Source of the DNA: JAVBUY01 sp031552735
Lineage (GTDB): Bacteria > Bacillota > Clostridia > Christensenellales > Aristaeellaceae
NCBI GenBank assembly: GCA_031552735.1
Contig: JAVBMF010000019.1
Span: forward strand, 1 to 64,000
Direction: 5' to 3'
DNA length: 64,000 nucleotides
This document shows positions 7,127-14,721 of this stretch, piece after piece. The number at the start of each line of letters is the position of its first letter. Within the stretch, counting starts at the first letter, position 1. The notes below the pieces were generated by a model. That model ran no database searches. It saw only the letters and a list, made by a program, of their open reading frames with translations, and was not told the DNA's origin. Both the position numbers and the translations under genes were made by a program.

Positions 7127-8326
7127 TTAGATCGAATCAAAGAACGGCTTGTCGTCTGCCTTGTAGCGCAGTGTGCCAAAGGAATCGAACGCCAGCGCAA
7201 TGGGCTGCGCGTCGATGTATTTCAGAATCTCGTCCAGTCGCACCGATTCGGAATAGCTGACGAAGGAAAAACTGACGCCCGCGCGCTTGGCGCGGCCAGT
7301 GCGCCCGATGCGGTGCAGGTAGTATTCGTTCTTGTCGGGCAGGTCATAGTTCATCACCGCCTCGACGTCATCCACGTCAATGCCGCGCGCCGCCACGTCG
7401 GTGGATACCAGCATCTCAAAGCGCCCCTTGCGGAAGTCACTCATCACCTTGTCGCGCGCGCTCTGGCGCAGGTCGCCGTGCAGGCACTCGGCGCTGTATC
7501 CGGCCTTTTGCAGGCGCGCGCACAGCCGCGCGGTCATGTCCTTGGTGTTGCAGAAGATCATGATGCGCTTATACTGATCGCTGTCCAGCAAGTACAGCAA
7601 CTGGTCATATTTCTTGCTGCGGTCGGATTCGATGACGTACTGCGTGATGTTCGGCCGGGTCTCCTCGGTGGCCTCGATGGTGATCTCCACCGGCTCTTTT
7701 TGATACTTCCACGCGATGGTCATTACGTCGTTGTTGGTGGTGGCGCTGAACATGACCAACTGTCTGTCGGCGGGCGTGGACTCGATGATCTTGCACACGT
7801 CCTTGACGAAGCCCATCTTGAGCATCTCGTCGGCCTCATCCAGCACCATGGTATGCACCGCGCTCAGCGATACATTCCCGCGCTGCATGTGGTCGAGCAG
7901 GCGGCCCGGCGTCGCCACCAGCACCTGCGGGCGCCGCTTTAGCTGCGCGATTTGTTTATTCATGTTCTGCCCGCCGTAGATCACCGCGATCTTGACCTCG
8001 GGGATGAACTTGGCCAGCTCGGTCAGTTCGTCGGCGATCTGCTGCGCCAGCTCGCGCGTCGGCGCCAGCACCAGCTCCTGCACGCGCGTATCGGTCAGGC
8101 TGGCGTATTCCAGCATCGGGATGCCGAACGCGCAGGTTTTGCCCGTGCCGGTGGGCGCGATGCCGATGATGTCGTCGCCGGACATCATGCGCGGAATGCA
8201 TGCCTGCTGCACCGGCGTCATCTCGGTAAAGCCCATTTTTTCCACCGCGCGCAGTACTTCCTGGCTGATGTCCAGTTCCTTAAAGCGCGCCGGCGCGGTT
8301 GTGTCGGATTTGGTGGTCACCGTCAT
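7127..8326 (-). CDS. DEAD-box ATP-dependent RNA helicase
   Basis: A 399-residue helicase core. It has the Q motif (TPVQ, 37-40), motif I APTGTGKT (57-64), PTREL, TPGR, DEAD (163-166), SAT (194-196), and in the second RecA domain STDVAARGID and HRIGRTGR. There is no extra C-terminal RNA-binding domain, so it is a minimal DEAD-box protein that remodels RNA. AAGGAG touches the ATG at 8326, whereas the GTG at 8320 (codon 3) has it 7 nt upstream; the shorter start is probably used. It is transcribed from the promoter at 8381-8409. Confidence 0.93.
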   Translation of the reverse strand: MTVTTKSDTTAPARFKELDISQEVLRAVEKMGFTEMTPVQQACIPRMMSGDDIIGIAPTGTGKTCAFGIPMLEYASLTDTRVQELVLAPTRELAQQIADELTELAKFIPEVKIAVIYGGQNMNKQIAQLKRRPQVLVATPGRLLDHMQRGNVSLSAVHTMVLDEADEMLKMGFVKDVCKIIESTPADRQLVMFSATTNNDVMTIAWKYQKEPVEITIEATEETRPNITQYVIESDRSKKYDQLLYLLDSDQYKRIMIFCNTKDMTARLCARLQKAGYSAECLHGDLRQSARDKVMSDFRKGRFEMLVSTDVAARGIDVDDVEAVMNYDLPDKNEYYLHRIGRTGRAKRAGVSFSFVSYSESVRLDEILKYIDAQPIALAFDSFGTLRYKADDKPFFDSI

Positions 8327-8380
8327 TCTCCTTCTTCTGTGTGCCTGCGCACAGTTCGTTAATCGTCACTTCATCAGATT

Positions 8381-8409
8381 ATTGTAGCATATCTACTGGC
8401 GAAGGACAA
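8381..8409 (-). promoter_or_regulatory. SigA-type promoter for helicase-yhaM
   Basis: Minus-strand TTGTCC (8409-8404) and TACAAT (8386-8381) are separated by 17 bp, 55 bp upstream of the helicase start. It is divergent from the promoter at 8423-8451. Confidence 0.65.
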
Positions 8410-8422
8410 GCACCGTCCCTCC

Positions 8423-8451
8423 TTGCAAAAGCGCGAATTTCGTGCTATACT
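8423..8451 (+). promoter_or_regulatory. SigA-type promoter for the J-domain gene
   Basis: TTGCAA and TATACT are separated by 17 bp, 52 bp upstream of the J-domain start codon. Confidence 0.7.
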
Positions 8452-8502
8452 TGCGATGTTTCTATGCGCACTTTTCTTTCGTTGGGCGGGAGGCTTGCAA
8501 TC

Positions 8503-9027
8503 ATGGCCAATCCTTTCCTCGTGCTGGGCATTCCGGTCACGTCGGATCAAGACGCGGTGCACTCGGCGTATCGGCGCCTGGTGAAGCACTGCCATCCCGA
8601 CGCGGTGCTTGACGAGGCCAAAAAGAATATCGCGCAGGAGAAAATGATTCAGCTCAACCTGGCCTATGAAGAGGCGCTGCGCGTGGCCTGCCGTCCGGCC
8701 GCGCGACCCGTGACGCCTGCGGGCTTGCAGGAAACGCTGCGTCTGGCGCTGCGGCTGTTCAACCAGAAGATGTACGACTCCGCTGTGCGCATCCTCTCAC
8801 GCTGCCCCGAGCGCAGCGCCCAGTGGTACTACCTGCACGGGCAGGCGCTGTACGCGCTGGAGCAATTCGAGGCCGCGCACCTGTCCTTCCGCCACGCGGT
8901 ACGCCTATCGCCCGAGGACAAGCAGTACCGCATTGCGGCGCTACGCGCCTATCAGGCGGAAAAGAAAAGCCGCCAACTGCCGCAGCGTGCGGTCAGTTGG
9001 GCAAAAGGCATACTGAAAAAGGGATGA
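8503..9027 (+). CDS. J-domain protein with TPR-like region
   Basis: A 174-residue cytoplasmic protein with an N-terminal DnaJ domain (about 3-65; NPFLVLGIPVTSDQDAVHSAY and the essential HPD tripeptide in VKHCHPDAV). A TPR-like helical stretch follows at about 85-150 (AQWYYLHGQALYALEQFEAA). J domains stimulate DnaK, so this is likely a specialised Hsp70 partner that recruits a client through the TPR part. There is no Gly/Phe or zinc-finger region, so it is not DnaJ itself. GGGAGG lies 9 nt upstream. The DUF2284 gene follows after 4 nt. Confidence 0.85.
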   Translation: MANPFLVLGIPVTSDQDAVHSAYRRLVKHCHPDAVLDEAKKNIAQEKMIQLNLAYEEALRVACRPAARPVTPAGLQETLRLALRLFNQKMYDSAVRILSRCPERSAQWYYLHGQALYALEQFEAAHLSFRHAVRLSPEDKQYRIAALRAYQAEKKSRQLPQRAVSWAKGILKKG

Positions 9028-9031
9028 TCAC

Positions 9032-9541
9032 ATGGCTCTGAAGCAACAATGGATCGACCAAGCGATCGAAATGGGCGCGGTGCATGCCGTGCCTTTTGTC
9101 ATCGGTGATATCGTGTTTGACTCGCGCACGCTGCTCAAATGCATGTTTGGCTGTGACGACTGGGGGAAGGGGCACACCTGTCCCTCGCGCCCGGGCAGCC
9201 CGAGCATGGCGGAATATAAGGAAATGTTCTCCCGCTATCAGTGGGGCATTATCATCCACGCGCACGATAAGCACACCACGCAAAAGATTTCCTACGCGCT
9301 GGAACAGGCGGCGTTTCTGGCCGGATATCCCATGGCGCTTTCGCTGAGCGACTGCGGGCTGTGCAGCCGCTGTTCTGGGCACGAAGGCCAGCCTTGCCGA
9401 TTTCCCAAGCAGGCGCGCCCCGCTTTTCACAGCGTCGGCATTGATGTGTTTTCTACCGCGCACAAGCTGGGCCTGCCGCTCTATCCGCTCAAGGGCGAAG
9501 CCGATGAGCAAAACTGGTACGCAGCGGTGTTTGTGGAATAG
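9032..9541 (+). CDS. DUF2284 cysteine-rich predicted metal-binding protein
   Basis: A 169-residue protein rich in cysteines: CMFGCDDWGKGHTC near the N-terminus and LSDCGLCSRCSGHEGQPC in the C-terminal half. This is the pattern of DUF2284, a predicted metal- or Fe-S-binding family of unknown role. It starts 4 nt after the J-domain gene, suggesting co-expression. There is no signal peptide or membrane segment. Confidence 0.85.
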   Translation: MALKQQWIDQAIEMGAVHAVPFVIGDIVFDSRTLLKCMFGCDDWGKGHTCPSRPGSPSMAEYKEMFSRYQWGIIIHAHDKHTTQKISYALEQAAFLAGYPMALSLSDCGLCSRCSGHEGQPCRFPKQARPAFHSVGIDVFSTAHKLGLPLYPLKGEADEQNWYAAVFVE

Positions 9542-9581
9542 TTCGCGGGCGCATAGCCATGCTAGCGCAGAGGTGATGCGC

Positions 9582-9698
9582 ATGGCCAAGCAGCCAAAGG
9601 GCGATAAGAACAAGCAGTCCAAAGCGATCAAGCCGCAGGGAAAGCAAGCGTTGCAGCCCAAGGGCAAGTTCAAGGACAATCCGCAAGGGAGTAAGTAA
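9582..9698 (+). CDS. Small lysine-rich protein (38 aa), unknown
   Basis: A 38-residue, very basic and glutamine-rich protein (MAKQPKGDKNKQSKAIKPQG...). It is downstream of the DUF2284 gene and ends just before a terminator. The ATG at 9582 has AGAGGTG 6-7 nt upstream; an ATG at 9576 adds MR. I recognise no family. The composition suggests a disordered nucleic-acid-binding peptide, but it may not be translated. Confidence 0.45.
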   Translation: MAKQPKGDKNKQSKAIKPQGKQALQPKGKFKDNPQGSK

Positions 9699-9708
9699 TT
9701 AAGCAGGC

Positions 9709-9740
9709 AAAAAACCACCAGCTCACCGGCTGGTGGTTTT
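9709..9740. terminator. Bidirectional terminator
   Basis: AAAACCACCAGC pairs perfectly with GCTGGTGGTTTT around a six-base loop. It ends both the plus-strand unit (J-domain to small protein) and the minus-strand gene at 9723, whose final codons lie inside the hairpin. Confidence 0.85.
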
Positions 9741-9932
9741 GTTGGTCTTGCCGGACGCTTCACTCTGCCGTGGCAACCCGGCAATCTCCGTCAGCGCGGC
9801 GAGCTCGTCCTCCTCTAGCCCTGCCGGGGCAACACCGGTGCATTCCGTGGACGATACCACCGCCGACATCCGGTCAAAAGTTTCCTGGGTGCGCTGTGCT
9901 TCTTTGCGCTTTTCAGGGCCCATTGGCTGCAT
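9723..9932 (-). CDS. Small hypothetical protein (69 aa)
   Basis: A 69-residue hydrophilic protein starting MQPMGPEKRKEAQRTQETF, with an acidic middle and a lysine/threonine-rich tail. I recognise no family. GGGAGG lies 7 nt before the ATG, which supports real translation. Its last residues (TTSR) and stop codon are encoded by the terminator hairpin at 9709-9740. Confidence 0.5.
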   Translation of the reverse strand: MQPMGPEKRKEAQRTQETFDRMSAVVSSTECTGVAPAGLEEDELAALTEIAGLPRQSEASGKTNKTTSR

Positions 9933-10052
9933 CTTGTATCCTCCCTCATTGGCTTTGCGCTTAGCGTGCCCCGCATGCGTAAGGACGCCGCTGGTATATT
10001 TTTGCAAAACCTGCATGCGCAGGGAAGTGAGCACCCATTTGTATCGTCTATA

Positions 10053-10061
10053 TGCTATAAT
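10053..10061 (+). promoter_or_regulatory. Extended -10 promoter for the FHA-FtsW-PBP operon
   Basis: TGC directly precedes a consensus TATAAT, 45 bp upstream of the FHA start codon. No convincing -35 element is present, as expected for an extended -10 promoter. Confidence 0.55.
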
Positions 10062-10106
10062 AGTTAAGATGGCTTTCTGTGACTTTAGCCGAAAGGAGGT
10101 GTGCGC

Positions 10107-10583
10107 ATGCGGCCCGAATGGTATGAGTTGCTGGCGCTGACCACGCGGTATTGGTTCGCGCTGCTCGGTCTGGTCGTCGTGTGGCGCACCTTCCGTTGGC
10201 TACGCGCGGATGCCAGCCTGCGCCGCAAAGTGCTGCGCGAACTGCCCGACGCGGGGTACATCGGCGCGCTGCATGTGCTGGCCGATGATGAAGGCGAATT
10301 GGATCCCGGCGAAACGTTTAGTCTGCCCGCCGAGGGCACGCTTGGCAGCGCCTCGGGCTGTGATGTGTACATTCCGCATGGGGATGTCGCCGCACGCCAC
10401 GCGATTTTCTCCATGCAGTCCGATGGCCTGCATCTGCGGCCCCATCGCGGGGCACCGCTGATCGTCGATGGGGAGGAAGTGCCCGCTGGATGCGAAGCGG
10501 TGCTGCTGCACGGCGCGGAGGTGCAGCTTGGTTCGCTGCTGTTGCAGCTGCGCCTGTTCAGCGGCATGGACATCGCCGAATAG
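10107..10583 (+). CDS. Membrane-anchored FHA-domain protein
   Basis: A 158-residue protein with one N-terminal membrane segment (about 8-27) followed by a forkhead-associated domain (about 68-155; GTLGSASGCDVYIPHGDVAARH). FHA domains bind phosphothreonine peptides. Here the usual serine of the SxxH loop is alanine (AARH), so binding may be altered. The ATG at 10107 has AAAGGAGGT 6 nt upstream; a GTG at 10101 is too close to it. It heads an operon with an FtsW/RodA protein and a PBP, an arrangement also seen in Actinobacteria (FhaB-RodA-PbpA), which points to kinase-controlled wall synthesis. Confidence 0.82.
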   Translation: MRPEWYELLALTTRYWFALLGLVVVWRTFRWLRADASLRRKVLRELPDAGYIGALHVLADDEGELDPGETFSLPAEGTLGSASGCDVYIPHGDVAARHAIFSMQSDGLHLRPHRGAPLIVDGEEVPAGCEAVLLHGAEVQLGSLLLQLRLFSGMDIAE

Positions 10584-10623
10584 CGGACTGCCACAAACTA
10601 AACGCACAAAGGAGGTGAAAACC

Positions 10624-11895
10624 ATGGCGCGCAAACGCCGCAACAAGAGTCCTATCCGCCTGCTAGTCGGTGCGATTATCCTATTTGAAGTCAGCGCGTT
10701 CGCGCTGATCGCGCTGCAGAAGCAGCCCATCAATACCGAGGCGCTGATTCTGGCCGCCGCGATGCCCGCGCTGTGCTGGTTTTCCACCATCCTTTTACCC
10801 AAGGTGTTTCCCATCGACCGCCTGCTGATGGCACTGACCAACTTTCTTTCCGGCGTGGGCATCATCATCCTTTACAGCATGCTGCCCGAGCGCGGTCTGC
10901 GTCAAGCGCAGTTTTACGCGATTGGTCTGGGCGTGATGCTGGTGTGCATCCTCGCCATCCGCTGGATTCGCGACTGGCGCTTCCTGTGCTGGCTGATGAT
11001 CCCCGCGGGCATCGGGCTGCTGCTGATGCCGGTACTGTTCGGCAATGTGACCAACGGCGCAAAAAACTGGGTATCTGTGCCCTTCTTCGGCTCGTTCCAG
11101 CCCTCAGAGGCGGTCAAGCTGATGCTGGTCATCGTACTGGCGCACTTTTTCGCCTCGCGCAGTTCCTTCTCGCGCATGATCCCGGCCATCGCGTTTGTCG
11201 CCGGTTGCCTGGGCATGCTGGTCTTGCAGGCCGACATGGGTACCGCGCTGATGTATTATTTCACCTGTTTGGCGATGTACTTTGCCTCCAGCGGCAACCT
11301 GCTGATGACGCTGATCGGGCTGGGCGGCGGCGCGGGCGCGGCGGTGGTCGGCTACAAAATGTTCGCGCATGTGCGCGTGCGCGTGGCCATGTGGCGCAAT
11401 CCCTGGTCCGACGCGCTGGACAAGGGCTATCAGATCATTCAAGCGCTGATGGCGATCGGCTCGGGCGGGCTGATCGGTCTAGGGCTTGGGCTGGGACAGC
11501 CGCGCGCGATACCCGCGTACTTTACTGACTTTGTGTTCGCGGTGATCTGCGAACAGTTCGGCATCATCTTTGGCCTGTGTGTGGTGCTGCTGTATGTCGC
11601 GCTGATGCTGCGCGGCTTCTCCATCGCGCTGCGCGCGCGCCAGTCGTTCCACGCGTTGATCGCGTTCGGCTGCACGGTGCTCATCGGCGTGCAAACCTTT
11701 GTCATTATCGGCGGCGTAGTCAAGATGCTGCCATTAACCGGCATCACCATGCCCTTTATCAGCTACGGCGGCACATCGCTGCTGTCGTGCATGGGGCTGA
11801 TCGGCCTGTTGCAAGGCGTTTCCTCTCGCGTGAAGGAGGACACCGAGCAGGACGTGGCCTTAGCGCAGGTATGGACGGACGGTGATCACATATGA
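10624..11895 (+). CDS. FtsW/RodA/SpoVE family peptidoglycan glycosyltransferase
   Basis: A 423-residue SEDS-family membrane protein with about ten hydrophobic segments. The conserved parts are NGAKNWVSVPFFGSFQPSE, the loop around LVLQADMGTALMY, and the C-terminal LPLTGITMPFISYGGTSL. SEDS proteins polymerise lipid II into glycan strands together with a class B PBP, encoded directly downstream with a 4-bp ATGA overlap. It has a very basic start (MARKRRNKS). GGAGGTG precedes the ATG. Whether it serves division, elongation or sporulation cannot be told from sequence. Confidence 0.93.
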   Translation: MARKRRNKSPIRLLVGAIILFEVSAFALIALQKQPINTEALILAAAMPALCWFSTILLPKVFPIDRLLMALTNFLSGVGIIILYSMLPERGLRQAQFYAIGLGVMLVCILAIRWIRDWRFLCWLMIPAGIGLLLMPVLFGNVTNGAKNWVSVPFFGSFQPSEAVKLMLVIVLAHFFASRSSFSRMIPAIAFVAGCLGMLVLQADMGTALMYYFTCLAMYFASSGNLLMTLIGLGGGAGAAVVGYKMFAHVRVRVAMWRNPWSDALDKGYQIIQALMAIGSGGLIGLGLGLGQPRAIPAYFTDFVFAVICEQFGIIFGLCVVLLYVALMLRGFSIALRARQSFHALIAFGCTVLIGVQTFVIIGGVVKMLPLTGITMPFISYGGTSLLSCMGLIGLLQGVSSRVKEDTEQDVALAQVWTDGDHI

Positions 11896-13301
11896 AAGAG
11901 CTTCGGCGCAACATGCGCGTGGTTGTGTCGCTGATGATCATCCTGTTCATGTTCTTCGGCGCGTATTTCGTGTATTCGGTCTATTTCTTTGGCGGACGCT
12001 GGTTTGCCAATCCATACAATCCGCGCCTGACCACACAGAAGCAATCGGTGCACATGGGCACAGTGACCGACCGCCACGGCACCGTATTGGCGCAGACCGC
12101 CAGCGACGGCACGCGCAAGTATGCGGCGGCGACCGACCTGCGCCGCGCGGTGTCGCATGTGATCGGCGACAGCGGCGGCAAGGTGGCAAACGGTGTGGAG
12201 ACCTTCCACGCGCAATACCTGCTGGGCTTTAAGGCCAACATCATCGAGCGCATTATGCAGGTGTTCCAAGGCGACAACCGGCGCGGTGACGACATCCAGC
12301 TAACGCTGGACGCGCGGCTGAACATGTTCATGGCGTCGGCCTTTCCCGACAACAAGAACGGCGCAGCGGTGGTGCTAAACTACAAGACCGGCGAAGTGCT
12401 GGGCATGATCTCTCTGCCCGATTTTGACCCAAACAACATCGACGCGGCACTGGCCGACGAGCTGGCGGGTGCGCTGGTCAACCGCGCCACGCAAGGGCTG
12501 TACCCGCCCGGCTCGGCGTTCAAGGTGGTGACCATGGCCGCCGCGCTGGCCAACATCCCCGATGTGCAGAGCCGCAGCTTTGAATGCACCGGCATGCTGC
12601 CTGTGCAAAAGAGCGTGGTGACCGACGCGAACATGGGCGTGCACGGTGTCGAAACCATGAAGCAGGCCTTTGCCAACAGCTGCAACCCCGCTTTCGCGAC
12701 ATTGACGCTGGAACTGGGCTACGATGTGATGAGCCGAACCGCCGCCACGCTGGGCATTGGGGATAACTTCCTATTCCGCGATCTGGTGGTCTACAACTCC
12801 AGCTATCCGACCAGCAACCGCACGATGGACGACCTGGCGTGGTCGGGCGTGGGGCAGGGGCGCGTGCTGATGACGCCGCTGCACATGGCGATGATCGCGG
12901 GCTGCGTCGCCAACGAAGGCGTGATGATGGAGCCGCGCCTGCTGCAATCGGTGACCGGGCAGCAGGGCGTCAAGCGCGCAATGACTGATCCGAAGGTGTA
13001 CCGGCAGGCGCTGGCGCCGGACGTCGCGGCGGTGCTGCGCGACGACATGTACGCGGTGGTGCAGAGCGGCACCGGTACGCGCGCGCGCATCAGCGGGCTG
13101 AAGGTCGGCGGCAAGACCGGCTCGGCCGAGGCCTCCAATGACAAGACGTTGGAAACACACGCATGGTTTATCGGCTTTATTTCCGACAGTCAGCATCCCT
13201 ATGCCATTGCGCTGGTCGTGGAACACGGCGGATCGGGTGGGCAGGTTGCCGCGCCGTTGGCCGCGAAGATCCTACAAAAAGCGGTTTCCCTAGGGCTGTA
13301 A
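11892..13301 (+). CDS. Class B penicillin-binding protein (transpeptidase)
   Basis: A 469-residue membrane-anchored transpeptidase. A signal-anchor spans about residues 10-32, there is a short dimerisation region, and the catalytic motifs are S208-A-F-K211, S263-C-N265 and K408-T-G410. It cross-links peptidoglycan outside the membrane as partner of the SEDS protein encoded just upstream. There are no PASTA domains and the length resembles PbpA-type proteins of FHA-RodA-PBP clusters. ATG overlaps the ftsW/rodA stop as ATGA, indicating translational coupling. Confidence 0.93.
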   Translation: MKELRRNMRVVVSLMIILFMFFGAYFVYSVYFFGGRWFANPYNPRLTTQKQSVHMGTVTDRHGTVLAQTASDGTRKYAAATDLRRAVSHVIGDSGGKVANGVETFHAQYLLGFKANIIERIMQVFQGDNRRGDDIQLTLDARLNMFMASAFPDNKNGAAVVLNYKTGEVLGMISLPDFDPNNIDAALADELAGALVNRATQGLYPPGSAFKVVTMAAALANIPDVQSRSFECTGMLPVQKSVVTDANMGVHGVETMKQAFANSCNPAFATLTLELGYDVMSRTAATLGIGDNFLFRDLVVYNSSYPTSNRTMDDLAWSGVGQGRVLMTPLHMAMIAGCVANEGVMMEPRLLQSVTGQQGVKRAMTDPKVYRQALAPDVAAVLRDDMYAVVQSGTGTRARISGLKVGGKTGSAEASNDKTLETHAWFIGFISDSQHPYAIALVVEHGGSGGQVAAPLAAKILQKAVSLGL

Positions 13302-13347
13302 CCTCAGCCTTTTGCTTACGCACAACCATCAAGAAGGAGGTTCCCCT

Positions 13348-14592
13348 ATGAACAAACGGATCGCTCTTGTCCTGGTGATGATCGTTGCCTGTCTGCCGCT
13401 GTGCGGTGTCACCGCGGAGGGCATTACGCTCAAAACCGCGTCCAGCTTCGCCGATACCGATATCGCGGCGCAAACCTATCTGGACATGCTGACCGCTTGG
13501 GAAGAAGAAACCGGCAACACGATTGAGGACTACTCCTCGCTGGAGGATGAGACGTGGAGCGCGCGCATGGCAGAGGCAATCGCCGCGGGCGGATACGACG
13601 TGTTCTGCTATCGTGCGGGCACGCCGGAATCGGCAGCCATACTGCCCTATGTCGTGCCGATCAGCGAGATTGCCGCCGCGTATCCCGATCTTGCCTTCGC
13701 GCAGCGCGGCATACTGGCCGAGGCCGACGGCAATGTCTACGCCATTCCGGTGCGCGCCTCTTGGTGGGCGCTGTATTGCAACAAGGACCTGTTCGTCGCC
13801 AACGGTCTGGCCGCGCCCACCGATTGGCCAAAGATGGAGGCGGCGATCGCCAAGTTCCGCGAGCTGGGCATCACGCCGATCGCCGTGTCCTTCGCCGATG
13901 TGCCGGGCACACTGGCAGAGTTCGCGATCCTGTCCTCCGGTACGGTGGCCGAGCACAACGCGCGACCGGCTTCGCCCGATCAGTTGCCCGGCTCGTGGCC
14001 GCGCGGCATGGAGCTGCTTCAGAAACTGAAAAAGCTCGGCGCGTTTGCCGAGGATGCGACGGCGACCGACGACATGAACGCCACCGATAAATTCCTGAAC
14101 AAGGAGGCCGCCATGCGCGTCGATGGCTCGTGGCTGGCCGAGGCGATGATTGCCGAGGACCAATGGGACAACGTGGTGGTGCTGCCCTTCCCGGCAAGCG
14201 ATCCTTCCGCCGATCCGTATGCCACGCTGGGCAATATGGACATGGGCTTCTATCTGTCGCGCGCGGCGTGGAATGACCCCGCCAAGCGCGACGCGGCAGT
14301 GCGCCTGCTGGAACGCCTGACCAACCCGAGCGCGGTGGTGGAATTTAGCTTCCCCTACGGCGGCGCACTGCTGCAATCCGCGCAGGGGCTATTTGACCAC
14401 GTCAGCGCGATGTCGCCGATGATCAGCGACGCGATGAACTACGACGCGCGTGCGCTATGGTTTTCGCAGATTCCGGCGATGATTGATGGTTCGGCGAACC
14501 CCGCGCAGGTCATGCAGCAGGTGGTTGCGCAGGATGCCTTTACGCTGGAGCCCATGCCCGAAATCCCCGCCGAGCAGCAGCCCGCGCAATAA
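13348..14592 (+). CDS. Sugar ABC transporter substrate-binding protein (family 1)
   Basis: A 414-residue secreted protein with a signal peptide (about 1-23, cleavage near VTA-E; no clear lipobox). Its fold signature is of family-1 extracellular solute-binding proteins (SWWALYCNKDLFVANG, NKEAAMRVDGSWLAE). It should bind an oligosaccharide. No permease or ATPase genes are adjacent, but a GH13 enzyme follows, so maltodextrin is a reasonable guess. A GAAGGAGG site precedes the ATG. Without a lipid anchor it would need another way to stay at the surface of a Gram-positive cell. Confidence 0.85.
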   Translation: MNKRIALVLVMIVACLPLCGVTAEGITLKTASSFADTDIAAQTYLDMLTAWEEETGNTIEDYSSLEDETWSARMAEAIAAGGYDVFCYRAGTPESAAILPYVVPISEIAAAYPDLAFAQRGILAEADGNVYAIPVRASWWALYCNKDLFVANGLAAPTDWPKMEAAIAKFRELGITPIAVSFADVPGTLAEFAILSSGTVAEHNARPASPDQLPGSWPRGMELLQKLKKLGAFAEDATATDDMNATDKFLNKEAAMRVDGSWLAEAMIAEDQWDNVVVLPFPASDPSADPYATLGNMDMGFYLSRAAWNDPAKRDAAVRLLERLTNPSAVVEFSFPYGGALLQSAQGLFDHVSAMSPMISDAMNYDARALWFSQIPAMIDGSANPAQVMQQVVAQDAFTLEPMPEIPAEQQPAQ

Positions 14593-14608
14593 CCGCAACG
14601 CTTGTTTC

Positions 14609-14637
14609 TTGCGGCGCATCGGCCGCTATGGTATAAT
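14609..14637 (+). promoter_or_regulatory. SigA-type promoter for the GH13 gene
   Basis: TTGCGG and TATAAT are separated by 17 bp. Transcription would start near 14644 and the leader would carry the hairpin at 14650-14706. Confidence 0.7.
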
Positions 14638-14649
14638 CAAAAGCAAATT

Positions 14650-14706
14650 CAAACCGCCAAGAAATGCCCTTCGCCGGATACGAGAGGACATTTTGTTGGC
14701 GGTTTG
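14650..14706 (+). promoter_or_regulatory. Long leader hairpin of the GH13 gene
   Basis: CAAACCGCCAA (14650-14660) pairs perfectly with TTGGCGGTTTG (14696-14706). The stem continues inward with AAATGCCCT (14662-14670) against AGGACATTT (14685-14693), with one mismatch. About 20 pairs enclose a 14-nt loop. The GGAGG ribosome site follows 7 nt later. There is no T run, so it is not an ordinary terminator; it may be a regulatory or stabilising RNA element. Confidence 0.55.
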
Positions 14707-14721
14707 CACTGCGGAGGCACT

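Noticed and set aside
6779..7942. A 387-codon plus-strand open frame over the yhaM and helicase genes
   Set aside because: It spans two well-supported genes on the other strand and has no recognisable domain.
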